DNA of 64,000 bases from 66-474 sp044464225. GTDB taxonomy: Bacteria > Pseudomonadota > Gammaproteobacteria > Xanthomonadales > Rhodanobacteraceae. Below the pieces are notes generated by a model that searched no databases, was not told where the DNA came from, and saw nothing but the letters and a program-made list of their open reading frames with translations. A program made the translations under genes and the position numbers. Positions 37,155 to 45,946 of the stretch are shown in pieces (position 1 is the stretch's first letter; every line of letters starts with the position of its first letter). The stretch spans positions 124,001 to 188,000 of the forward strand of contig JBIQLN010000003.1 in NCBI GenBank assembly GCA_044464225.1. Direction: 5' to 3'.

Positions 37155-38981
37155 ATGGCATTTTCCTTTCCACGCCTGGCGCATCGCGCGCGTACGTCAT
37201 TGCGACGCGGGCGGATTACGGCCATTACCGGCCTGCTGGTACTGGCCTGCACGGGCAATGCGCAGGCGGACATCAGCCGCGGCGATCGTTACGCCGGCCA
37301 GCCGTGGGCCACGCGATCGCCGGTGCTGGCGCAACACGGCATGGCTGCGACCGAGCAGCCGATCGCGTCGCTGGTTGCCGTCGAAATCCTGAAGAAAGGC
37401 GGCAGCGCGGTGGATGCCGCGATCGCGGCGAATGCGGTGCTGGGATTGATGCAGCCGGTGCTGAACGGCATCGGCGGCGATGCATTCGCGATCGTGTGGG
37501 ATCCGAAGACGAAACAGTTGTACGGCTACAACGGTTCCGGCCCGTCCGCAAAGGGACGCGATCTCGCGAAGATGCAGGCCGAAGTGAAGGCCGCGTATGC
37601 CAAGGCCGGCATGAAGCCGTCCGACCAGATCCCGATGTACGGATCGCTGCCGGTCACGGTACCGGGTACGGTGGACACCTGGTTCGCGCTGCACGAGAAG
37701 TTCGGCAAGCTCTCGATGGCCGAAGACCTGGCGCCGGCGATCTGGTACGCCGAACACGGCTTCCCCGTGACGGAAATCGTCGCGCGCTACTGGAAGGGCA
37801 ACTTCCGCGCGTTCGACAAGCACAGCAAATTGATCGAGGAACTCGACAACGCGCGAAAGCTGTACCTGATCGACGGCCACACGCCCGCGCAGGGCGAGGT
37901 GTTCAAGAATCCCGACCTTGCGCGCACCTTGACGGAAATCGCCCAGGGCGGCCGCGACGCGTTCTACAAGGGGAAGATCGCGCACACCATCGATGCGTAC
38001 TGCAAGCGCATCGGCGGCGACCTGCGTTACTCGGACTTCGCGAACTTCCATGGCGAATGGGTGACGCCGCAATCGGTGAACTACCGCGGCTATGACGTGT
38101 ACGAGTTGCCGCCGAACGGGCAGGGTTTCGCGACGCTCGAGATGCTGAACATCCTCAAGGGCTTCGATTTGAAGAAGATGGGCGCGGGCAGCGCCGATGC
38201 GCTGACGGCCGAGATCGAGGCCAAGCGGCTGGCGTATGCCGACCTCGCGAAGTATTACGCCGATCCACGCTTCTACGACGTGCCGATGACGGGGCTGCTG
38301 TCGGAGAAATACGCGGACGCGCGCCGCAAGCTGATCGACCTGGCCCACGCCAATGCGGACATCGGTCCCGGCGATCCGCGCCTCTTCAACGGCGACACCA
38401 CCGATTTCGAGACCGCCGATTCGAGCGGGATGATGGTGTCGATGATCCAGTCCAACTACGCCGGCATGGGTTCGGGGCTGGTGGCGGACGGACTCGGTTT
38501 CATGTTCCAGGATCGCGGCGCGCTGTTCTCGCTGCACGCGGGCGATGCCAACGTGTACGCGCCCGGCAAGCGGCCGTTCCACACGATCATCCCCGCGTTC
38601 GTGATGAAGGACGGGGAACCGTGGATGGCGTTCGGGGTGATGGGCGGCGACATGCAACCGCAGGGCCAGGTGCAGGTGCTGGTCAACATGATCGACTTCG
38701 GCATGAACGTGCAGGAAGCCGGTGATGCCGCGCGCTGGCGGCATTTCGGCAATGCCACGCCGACCGGATTGCCCGCCGAGGGCATCGGCACCGTGCAACT
38801 GGAATCGGGTTTCGATCCGGGGCTCGCGGCCGAACTGGGAAAACGCGGCTACAAGGTCGATCAGGTCAAACCCGGCACCGGTGCGTTCGGTGGCTACGAA
38901 GCCATCCGGTACGACGCGAAGCACCACGTGTACTGGGGCGCGACCGAAATGCGCAAGGACGGCGGGGTAATCGGCTACTGA
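37155..38981 (+). CDS. Gamma-glutamyltransferase
   Basis: 608-residue N-terminal-nucleophile enzyme of the periplasm. A signal peptide is at about 18-40 (ITGLLVLACTGNAQA). The family signature HGMAATEQPIASLVAVEILKKGG-SAVDAAIAAN is followed by NGIGGDAF. The autoprocessing/nucleophile Thr is most likely in the GDTT segment (about residue 414), followed by VSMIQSNY and FHTIIPAFV in the small subunit; this form (GDT rather than TTH) belongs to the archaeal/bacterial paralogue group rather than to E. coli Ggt, so glutathione as substrate is not certain. GGGGAGG precedes ATG 37155. Confidence 0.88.
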   Translation: MAFSFPRLAHRARTSLRRGRITAITGLLVLACTGNAQADISRGDRYAGQPWATRSPVLAQHGMAATEQPIASLVAVEILKKGGSAVDAAIAANAVLGLMQPVLNGIGGDAFAIVWDPKTKQLYGYNGSGPSAKGRDLAKMQAEVKAAYAKAGMKPSDQIPMYGSLPVTVPGTVDTWFALHEKFGKLSMAEDLAPAIWYAEHGFPVTEIVARYWKGNFRAFDKHSKLIEELDNARKLYLIDGHTPAQGEVFKNPDLARTLTEIAQGGRDAFYKGKIAHTIDAYCKRIGGDLRYSDFANFHGEWVTPQSVNYRGYDVYELPPNGQGFATLEMLNILKGFDLKKMGAGSADALTAEIEAKRLAYADLAKYYADPRFYDVPMTGLLSEKYADARRKLIDLAHANADIGPGDPRLFNGDTTDFETADSSGMMVSMIQSNYAGMGSGLVADGLGFMFQDRGALFSLHAGDANVYAPGKRPFHTIIPAFVMKDGEPWMAFGVMGGDMQPQGQVQVLVNMIDFGMNVQEAGDAARWRHFGNATPTGLPAEGIGTVQLESGFDPGLAAELGKRGYKVDQVKPGTGAFGGYEAIRYDAKHHVYWGATEMRKDGGVIGY

Positions 38982-39129
38982 ACCATCGCGTCCGCATGGC
39001 GCGTTGGCGACCGGTCGCATGGATGGCCGATCCGCTCGTCACGCGCAGGGCATCGTTCGTCACAAACGAAGTGCACGCTGCCGCGGTTCCCGGGAGATTG
39101 GCACACATGCTGATCACGGGGCGCGCGAG

Positions 39130-39954
39130 ATGACGATGGGTCGACGGGTGGTCGCGGCGGTGCTGGCCTTCGTGGCGGGTGGCGCCGTCGCTGCAGGCGC
39201 GCCCGCCGCATCCCCGCATCCCGACTATCTGAAACCGCAGGTGCGCGTCGGCGAGCAAATCACCGATGTGTATGCCAAGAGCGTGTCGTGGAGCGGCCCG
39301 GGCCTGAAGGGACACGTCGCGCGCTACAGCGGTACTTCCACCTACACCGTGACGTCTGTCGAAGCGGGCGCGATCGCGTTCGACGAGCTGGACCGTGCCG
39401 ACGGTCGGCCGCCGTCGCCAGCCGTTGGTGCGAAGGTGCTCGCCGATGGCAATACCTGGTGCTTCAACGGCGAGTGCCGCATCAACGACCAGACCAGCGG
39501 CGTGTTTTTCATTCCGTTGTTGTGGGGAACCGCACCGGAAGAGGTGCATGCCGGCTCGGCATGGCGCGTGGAGATCGACAAGCCGTGGGAGATCGGGCCG
39601 GAGGGCGAGGAGCAGGTGCGCGTCGTCGACACCGATCCCGTCAATGGTGCGATCACGCTGATGCGCCACGGCACGGGCGAGGGCTGGTCGTCGGACGAGC
39701 TGCGTTGGGTGCGCGGCAAGACACCGTTTCAAATCACGACTGCCGATGGCGAGCAGGTTGTCGCAAGGCCCCATCCGGGGACGGCAACGTGGAGCGGATA
39801 CACCACGATCCGCCGCGGCGTGATCGTTAGCGACGAAATCATGCTGACGCAGCAAATGGAGTTTGTCGCGCGCGACGGGCGGTCGTGGCATGCCGAATTG
39901 CGCGTCTACACGCTGTTGGACCTTGCCAGCGACACCGGGGCAATCCCGCGCTGA
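39130..39954 (+). CDS. Secreted protein of unknown function
   Basis: 274 residues with a clear signal peptide (VVAAVLAFVAGGAVAAGAPA). The mature part is beta-rich and acidic with two cysteines close together (CFNGEC, about 114-119) that could form a disulfide. No lipobox or repeats. It starts about 150 nt after the gamma-glutamyltransferase and converges on the next gene with 31 nt between stops. I do not recognise a family. Confidence 0.65.
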   Translation: MTMGRRVVAAVLAFVAGGAVAAGAPAASPHPDYLKPQVRVGEQITDVYAKSVSWSGPGLKGHVARYSGTSTYTVTSVEAGAIAFDELDRADGRPPSPAVGAKVLADGNTWCFNGECRINDQTSGVFFIPLLWGTAPEEVHAGSAWRVEIDKPWEIGPEGEEQVRVVDTDPVNGAITLMRHGTGEGWSSDELRWVRGKTPFQITTADGEQVVARPHPGTATWSGYTTIRRGVIVSDEIMLTQQMEFVARDGRSWHAELRVYTLLDLASDTGAIPR

Positions 39955-39985
39955 TTGCCATGGCAGGGGCCGCGTACGTCGCGGA

Positions 39986-41503
39986 CTATTTGCGACAGGT
40001 CCCCGCGCTTGGCGCCGTCAATCCCTGGATTCGCCAGGGCTTGACCGTGCCATCCGGCAGGGTGACGGCCACGATGCGGTTGCCGTCGCCTTCGGCGATG
40101 AGCAGCGTGCCCGGCGACAGGGCTTCGATGGCCAGCGGCCGATCGAGCAGCGCGGCGACAGTGGTGACGTCGCGCTTCGCGAGGTCCAGTTTGCGCAGCG
40201 CGTTGTTGAACGTGTCGGCGATGTAGAGGCTGCCCGCGTTCCAGGCGACGCCTTCGGGGTGCTGCAGTTGTGCTTCGTCCGATGCGCCATTGCGCATGCC
40301 GAAATCGAACAGGCCGTGGCCGGCCAGCGTCGAAACCTTGCCGTCCGGCAAGGCAATCGCACGCACGGATGACGATTCCGGATCGACGTCGTACAAGGTA
40401 TCGCCATGCACGCTGAGTCCGCTGGGTTGCGCGAATTGCGCTTCATCGCGCGCACCATCGACCAGGCCTTCCTGTCCCGTGCCGGCCCACGGGCCGATCG
40501 TCCCGGCGGCCGGATCGTAGCGCCAGATCTGGTGATCGCCGGCCATCGACACGTAAAGCTTGCCGCCGTGCCACGCCAGATCCCACGGCGAATTCAGCAC
40601 CGCCGAGCGAGCCGGGAACGAGCCCCTGATCGCGAATCCGCGCCGTCCGCTCCCGGCGACCGTGGTGACCGCGTGCGTGGCGAGGTCGATGCGCCGGATC
40701 GTCTGGTTGTCGGTATCGGCGACGTACAACGCGCCGTCGTGGAAGGCCAGTCCGTGCGGGCGATTGAACGTCGCATTCGTCGGGTCGCCATCCGCATTGC
40801 CCGCACAGCCGCTGCCGATGACGGCTTGCAGCTTGCCCGCATGGTCCGTCAGCACGATGCGGTTGTGGCCGGTATCCGCGATCGCGACCAGCGTGGGCGA
40901 GACCGCGATGCCGCTCGGTGTCGCCAGGCCGCGCGACTGGAACTGCTGCGGGCGCAGCGGCAGCTTCGACAGGCTGGCCGCCGCGGGTGCATCCTTCAGG
41001 GCGGCTTCGACGGCCGTGGCAAGCTGCTCGTACGACTGTTCGCCGATGAGGGTGTTCCGGATGCTGCCGCCCGGACCGACCAATACCAGTGTCGGCCACG
41101 CCTGCACGCCGTAAGCGTTCCACAGGCCCATGTCCGGATCCAGCACGATCGGGTGGCGAAGACCGTAGCGCTGGATGAACGATTCCAGCCCCTGTTTCGT
41201 CTTCGATGCGCTGAACTTGGGCGAGTCGATGCCGATCACCACCAGCCGGTCGCCGAAATGCTCCTGCAATTGCTTTTCCGCGGGCAGCATGTGGACGCAG
41301 TTGATGCAGCCGGGCGTGAAGAAATCCAGCAGCACCGCGCGCCCGCGCAGGTCGTTCCAGTCGAGCGGGCGCGACACGTTGAACCACGTCAGGCCCTGCG
41401 GGAACGTGATCGCGCGTTGCGCCCATGCGCGCGGCAGGCCCGCCGTCAGCAATCCGGCAGCGATGACGATGGCGGAAACAATGGTGATCAGGATGCGTTT
41501 CAT
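39986..41503 (-). CDS. NHLRC2-like thioredoxin/NHL-repeat protein
   Basis: 505 residues. Signal peptide (about 1-28), then a thioredoxin-like domain with redox motif CINC in FFTPGCINCVHMLPAEKQL (about 66-84), followed by a six-bladed NHL beta-propeller with recurrent GLA..DG.LYVADT.N..IR pattern. The order and the CINC context match NHLRC2 and its bacterial homologues. Location is periplasmic by signal peptide. ATG 41503 is used because the signal peptide begins there. The physiological role of bacterial members is not established; protein-disulfide handling is plausible. Confidence 0.88.
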   Translation of the reverse strand: MKRILITIVSAIVIAAGLLTAGLPRAWAQRAITFPQGLTWFNVSRPLDWNDLRGRAVLLDFFTPGCINCVHMLPAEKQLQEHFGDRLVVIGIDSPKFSASKTKQGLESFIQRYGLRHPIVLDPDMGLWNAYGVQAWPTLVLVGPGGSIRNTLIGEQSYEQLATAVEAALKDAPAAASLSKLPLRPQQFQSRGLATPSGIAVSPTLVAIADTGHNRIVLTDHAGKLQAVIGSGCAGNADGDPTNATFNRPHGLAFHDGALYVADTDNQTIRRIDLATHAVTTVAGSGRRGFAIRGSFPARSAVLNSPWDLAWHGGKLYVSMAGDHQIWRYDPAAGTIGPWAGTGQEGLVDGARDEAQFAQPSGLSVHGDTLYDVDPESSSVRAIALPDGKVSTLAGHGLFDFGMRNGASDEAQLQHPEGVAWNAGSLYIADTFNNALRKLDLAKRDVTTVAALLDRPLAIEALSPGTLLIAEGDGNRIVAVTLPDGTVKPWRIQGLTAPSAGTCRK

Positions 41504-41524
41504 CAGTCGTCCGCCTTCCGAAGT

Positions 41525-41670
41525 TTCCAAGGATCAGCCCAACCTGCCAAGGTTGCAGGTTGGGGCTGAGCGCAGCGAAGCCCAACAAAGTCGCGCCGCA
41601 TCATGCCAGTTGTTTCCGCAACCGTTGGGCTTCTCCCGGACAAGTCCGGGATCAGCCCAACCTATCAAAC
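41525..41670. repeat. Intergenic repeat, TTGGGCT/AGCCCAA family
   Basis: Contains GATCAGCCCAACCTGCC, GGTTGGGGCTGAGCGCAGCG, AGCCCAACAAAG and a second unit GTTGGGCTTCTCCCGGACA-AGTCCGGGATCAGCCCAACC, which folds as a long dyad around CCGGAC/GTCCGG. Related units are near 36900-37030 and 61640-61780. Confidence 0.7.
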
Positions 41671-41688
41671 CGCAAAGCGCGTTTTTAT

Positions 41689-42369
41689 TCAGTCTGCGCT
41701 GCGGGTGAGTGCATACACGCCCGTGTGCAGCGCCGAGACGCCCTGTTCGGAGAACGATGGCTGCGAAGCCAGGATGTCGCGGTATTCCAGGCGCTCGACC
41801 TGCCAGCTCTTGTCGAACAGATCGTGCACCTCGGCATCATCGACACTGAAGGGCGGTCCCTGCATTTCACCATCGGGGTAGGCCAATGTGATGAGTAGAC
41901 CGGCGCTACCCGCCGACAATTGCACGTACAACTCGTTGACCAGCCGCCGGCGCATCGGCGCGCGCATCGCGATCAACGCGGCGCGGTCGTAGAACGCGTT
42001 GCACTGCGCAATTGCGGCCGGGTCCACCGCGAACGCATCGCCATTGATGATTTCGATCTCGCCGCCCGCGGGCGCGTTGGTGATTTCGTAGTGCGTGCCT
42101 TCGGCCGTGCTGCGCGTGCGCGCGTGCAACTGGTTCTCGGCGAGGAACGATTCGATCGCGATCGGCGAAACGTCGATGCCGAGTACCCGCATCCCTTGCT
42201 GCGCCAGCCACAGCATGTCCACCGACTTGCCGCACAGCGGTACCAGCACGCGCGAGCCGCGCGGCACGTCCAGCGCCGCCCAGTGTTGTTCCAGCAGCGG
42301 CATCACTTCCGGACGATGCCAGCCGGTACGCCCCTCGCGCCAGCGTTTCAGCCAATACTCGGTTTCCAT
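41689..42369 (-). CDS. tpm: Thiopurine S-methyltransferase
   Basis: 226-residue SAM-dependent methyltransferase. The characteristic N-terminus (WLKRWREGRTGWHRPEVMPLL) and VLVPLCGKSVDMLWLAQQG SAM-binding loop (about 42-60) are those of the bacterial TPMT family, which methylates aromatic thiols and, in some species, selenium or tellurium compounds. GGAGG precedes the ATG. Divergent from hutU. Confidence 0.93.
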   Translation of the reverse strand: METEYWLKRWREGRTGWHRPEVMPLLEQHWAALDVPRGSRVLVPLCGKSVDMLWLAQQGMRVLGIDVSPIAIESFLAENQLHARTRSTAEGTHYEITNAPAGGEIEIINGDAFAVDPAAIAQCNAFYDRAALIAMRAPMRRRLVNELYVQLSAGSAGLLITLAYPDGEMQGPPFSVDDAEVHDLFDKSWQVERLEYRDILASQPSFSEQGVSALHTGVYALTRSAD

Positions 42370-42442
42370 CGTGCATGCCTCCGCAGCTCGGGACCCCGTG
42401 GCGCATGACTATAATCCGTCGATTGTTCGAATTGGAGTTGCG

Positions 42443-44116
42443 ATGAACGCCCCCACCCGCATCGACACCAAGCGCGTGATCCATCCGCCGCGCGGCACCG
42501 AACTTTCCTGCAAGAACTGGCTGATCGAGGCGCCGTACCGGATGATCCAGCACAACCTGGATCCGGAAGTCGCGGAGAACCCGGCGGAGCTGGTGGTGTA
42601 CGGCGGCATCGGCCGCGCCGCGCGCAACTGGGAATGCTTCGACGCGATCCTGAAGTCCTTGCGCGAACTGAATCCGGACGAGACCCTGCTGGTGCAATCC
42701 GGCAAGCCGGTCGGCGTGTTCAGGACGCACGAAGACGCGCCGCGCGTGCTGATCGCCAATTCCAATCTGGTGCCGCACTGGGCGACCTGGGAGCACTTCC
42801 ACGAACTCGACAGGAAGGGCCTGATGATGTTCGGCCAGATGACGGCCGGTTCGTGGATCTACATCGGTTCGCAGGGCATCGTGCAGGGCACCTACGAAAC
42901 CTTCGTCGAGATGGGCCGGCAGAGTTACGGCGGCAATCTGCGGGGCAAATGGATTCTTACGGCGGGCCTGGGCGGCATGGGCGGCGCGCAGCCGCTGGCG
43001 GCGGTGATGGCCGGCGCCTGCATGCTGGCCGTCGAGTGCCAGCAATCGCGCATCGATTTCCGCTTGAAGACCGGCTACGTCGACGAGCAGGCGAAAGACC
43101 TCGATGACGCGCTGGCCCGCATCGAGAAATACACCAAGGCCGGCGAGGCCAAATCCATCGCGCTGCTCGGCAACGCCGCCGACGTGCTGCCGGAATTGGT
43201 GAAGCGCGGCGTGAAACCGGATGCCGTCACCGACCAGACCTCCGCGCACGATCCGGTCAACGGTTACCTGCCGCAGGGCTGGACGGTCGAGCAGTGGTTC
43301 GAGCGCCGCAAGAGCGATCCCGATGGCACGCGCGACGCCGCCAAGCAGTCGATGAAGACCCACGTCGAGGCCATGCTGGCCTTCCACGCGCAGGGCATCC
43401 CGACCTTCGATTACGGCAACAATATCCGCCAGATGGCGTTCGACGTCGGCTGCCAGAACGCGTTCGACTTTCCGGGTTTCGTGCCGGCCTACGTGCGCCC
43501 GCTGTTCTGCCGCGGCATCGGGCCGTTCCGCTGGGTCGCATTGAGCGGCGATCCCGAAGACATCCTGAAGACCGACGCCAAGGTCAAGGAACTGATCCCC
43601 GACGACAAGCACCTGCACAACTGGCTGGACATGGCCGAGAAGCGCATTCGCTGGCAGGGCCTGCCGTCGCGCATCTGCTGGGTCGGCCTGGGCCAGCGCG
43701 ACAAGCTGGGTCTCGCGTTCAACGAGATGGTGCGCAAGGGCGAACTGAAGGCGCCCGTGTGCATCGGCCGCGATCACCTCGATTCCGGTTCCGTCGCCTC
43801 ACCCAACCGCGAGACCGAATCCATGCGCGACGGCAGCGACGCCGTGTCCGACTGGCCGCTGCTCAACGCGCTGCTCAACACCGCCAGCGGCGCGACCTGG
43901 GTGTCGTTCCACCACGGCGGCGGAGTAGGGATGGGCTACTCGCAACACGCGGGACTCGTGATCGTCTGCGACGGCACCCCCGAAGCCGACAAGCGCATCG
44001 CCCGCGTGCTGTGGAACGATCCGGGCACCGGCGTGATGCGCCACGCCGACGCGGGTTACCCGGAAGCCATTGAGTGCGCGAGGAATAAAGGGCTTAACTT
44101 GCCGATGATGCTTTAA
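42443..44116 (+). CDS. hutU: Urocanate hydratase HutU
   Basis: Second step of histidine degradation: urocanate to 4-imidazolone-5-propionate, using tightly bound NAD+. 557 residues. NAD-binding GLGGMGGAQPLA, the catalytic cysteine segment LFCRGIGPFRW (about residue 354-364 region) and the C-terminal HHGGGVGMGYSQHAG are intact. TTGGAG lies six nucleotides before the ATG, and TATAAT (42410-42415) is a candidate -10. It is about 13 kb from hutF and hutI, and hutH is absent from the window, so the pathway is scattered. Its last 23 nt overlap the end of the converging deaminase gene. Confidence 0.96.
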   Translation: MNAPTRIDTKRVIHPPRGTELSCKNWLIEAPYRMIQHNLDPEVAENPAELVVYGGIGRAARNWECFDAILKSLRELNPDETLLVQSGKPVGVFRTHEDAPRVLIANSNLVPHWATWEHFHELDRKGLMMFGQMTAGSWIYIGSQGIVQGTYETFVEMGRQSYGGNLRGKWILTAGLGGMGGAQPLAAVMAGACMLAVECQQSRIDFRLKTGYVDEQAKDLDDALARIEKYTKAGEAKSIALLGNAADVLPELVKRGVKPDAVTDQTSAHDPVNGYLPQGWTVEQWFERRKSDPDGTRDAAKQSMKTHVEAMLAFHAQGIPTFDYGNNIRQMAFDVGCQNAFDFPGFVPAYVRPLFCRGIGPFRWVALSGDPEDILKTDAKVKELIPDDKHLHNWLDMAEKRIRWQGLPSRICWVGLGQRDKLGLAFNEMVRKGELKAPVCIGRDHLDSGSVASPNRETESMRDGSDAVSDWPLLNALLNTASGATWVSFHHGGGVGMGYSQHAGLVIVCDGTPEADKRIARVLWNDPGTGVMRHADAGYPEAIECARNKGLNLPMML

Positions 44117-45821
44117 AAAGTACCTGCTGAGGGTCATTGCTCAGTCGAGCCAAGTATTCGTCTTTTATCGGCAAAATGGCTCCATATAACCTATGGTATG
44201 CATGGCCGACTGCGCCACTAAAGAGCTTCATTTTCGGACGTGCGTTCTCGTCGCCCGAGCTCAAGATATGCGTGCTCGAAATTCCCGGGTAAGGGTCAAC
44301 GTAAACGATCTCCTTGATGCCGAGCTGGAAAGCTTTCTTCGAACAAAGCTCGCAAGGGCTCGCGGTAGTGTACAAGTAGCCTCTCTCGATTCCGCTACTT
44401 CCGTGCTTCGCTAGTTGGAGGAATGCATTCTCTTCTGCATGAAGAGAGCGGGTATGCACTTGATTGTCTGTCTTTTTCGATTTGTTGTACTCGCGTTTAA
44501 AGCAATATGGGCACGGAAGCCCCACTTCTTTGAGTTCAGCTCTATTAGAGTAGGTCTGATTGAGTTGAGCTAAAAATGCTTTATCCGTTTTCTCGAATTT
44601 GCTAAAAGCATTCACATCACCACCAGTGACTAAGTCATCCACATCTCGCAGAAGACATGGCACTTGACCCTTCGGAACATCGTTCCACCCGACAGCTTTT
44701 ATCGAATAGTTCTCGTCCGCAACTGCGGCACCTACTTGGCGCGAAATGCAACCACTATTCAGTTTTGCAACGAAGGCCAGCTGCATGCATCGCTCTTCCC
44801 TGGTAGGAGTTACTAATCCGGGCCGCAGCATAAGCGAAACGTATCTAATAAGCTGTGCGTTGAGGTACCGCTTATTCTGATTGAACTCAGATGATTTGCC
44901 TGAATTCGCTATAAATATATCTGCCTTTTGAATGCAATCCTGCAGATTCTGGGAAACAAAGTTGTCGTAATTATCAAGTTGCTTTTTATTATCGGAATAT
45001 TCCCTATCGTCAATAGCTTTTATTCCACCCTTTGTAAGATTTAGTTGCTCCAGTCTCTCAACACGATCTTCGTCGTCACACGTAACGGCTATCGCGTAAA
45101 AAGCTGCAAATTGGTCGCGAAGATAAACAAGCTCAAGCGAATTACGAACCGCATCGATTACGACCCGAACACTTTTAGTTTTTGACGCCTGTTCATGTTT
45201 AAAGGCGGCTTTTGCGAGTCTTTTTACGTATCGTATTAGCGAGAACAATTGAGATGGTGCAATGTCGGTTGAGAGTGGATTGCCGCTAAGTCTGATGTTA
45301 TTACCAAGTGTTTGGAAGATGGAAGTGTACTGTGTTGCTAAAGCTATCTTTGCTGCATGCGCCTGCGCTCTCAGGCTGTCGTTATAAAAACACCATGCGC
45401 CAGTTTCCCGGCCATGGTTTCCGTTTTCAATGCAGTCACTGAAATCGCTGTAGGTCGGTTGCTCGCGCAGTTCGTCGAGAATGTTCAAAATCTTTTTGAC
45501 GTCCGTTACTTTGTGCTCTTTCAGCAATTCTGCAATGTCGATATTGGATTTCGCCAGCAAGCAACCAAATATCAATGTGGACACCGTGATGATTTTAAAT
45601 GGCTCCCACTGCTTTGCACACAAACGTTTGGCGATGTCGAGTTTCCTTCTCTCAGGCTCGGAAAGGTCCGATGGAGTAGTGGAGACGTCCGCAAAAGGTC
45701 TAGACAAGATTTCGGCAGCGGTGGTGCACCCGCTTCCCGTGCGGCCAGTGAGAGCGACGACCAAGAGGTCCGTGCGCTCTCGATAAGCCGCTTCTATCCC
45801 CTCATAGATGTTGCTCGACAT
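44094..45821 (-). CDS. AvcD/DcdV-type anti-phage deoxycytidylate deaminase
   Basis: 575 residues from ATG 45821, which has AGGGGA eight nucleotides upstream (the frame extends to a TTG at 45827). The N-terminal half is a P-loop NTPase/kinase-like domain with GRTGSGCTT at 26-34; the Walker A lysine position is Cys. The C-terminal third is a zinc-dependent cytidine/deoxycytidylate deaminase: His461-Ala-Glu463 in LHAEENAFLQ, and Cys490/Cys493 in SPCELC. A further CPYC pair lies about 20 residues before HAE. This domain order is that of AvcD/DcdV, which depletes dCTP/dCMP on infection and stops phage replication. The gene is visibly AT-richer than its surroundings (frequent AAA, TTA, ATA codons), indicating recent transfer. 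It converges on hutU with a 23-nt overlap and lies downstream of yigZ. Confidence 0.88.
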   Translation of the reverse strand: MSSNIYEGIEAAYRERTDLLVVALTGRTGSGCTTAAEILSRPFADVSTTPSDLSEPERRKLDIAKRLCAKQWEPFKIITVSTLIFGCLLAKSNIDIAELLKEHKVTDVKKILNILDELREQPTYSDFSDCIENGNHGRETGAWCFYNDSLRAQAHAAKIALATQYTSIFQTLGNNIRLSGNPLSTDIAPSQLFSLIRYVKRLAKAAFKHEQASKTKSVRVVIDAVRNSLELVYLRDQFAAFYAIAVTCDDEDRVERLEQLNLTKGGIKAIDDREYSDNKKQLDNYDNFVSQNLQDCIQKADIFIANSGKSSEFNQNKRYLNAQLIRYVSLMLRPGLVTPTREERCMQLAFVAKLNSGCISRQVGAAVADENYSIKAVGWNDVPKGQVPCLLRDVDDLVTGGDVNAFSKFEKTDKAFLAQLNQTYSNRAELKEVGLPCPYCFKREYNKSKKTDNQVHTRSLHAEENAFLQLAKHGSSGIERGYLYTTASPCELCSKKAFQLGIKEIVYVDPYPGISSTHILSSGDENARPKMKLFSGAVGHAYHRLYGAILPIKDEYLARLSNDPQQVLFKASSAS

Positions 45822-45946
45822 AGCCAATCCCCTGTTTTCGTGAGTAGCGATTTACCACCAACTTAGTTGCTTGTCTAGACGAAGGCCCGAACGGTTGTCG
45901 CGCTGTCCGCTACTTCGAGCGGTTCGCGAGCGCCTTAAAAAAGATG

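Noticed and set aside
44469..45750. Prophage or larger defence island around the deaminase gene
   Set aside because: Both neighbours are ordinary chromosomal genes (hutU and yigZ); no integrase, att repeat, restriction or phage structural gene is present.
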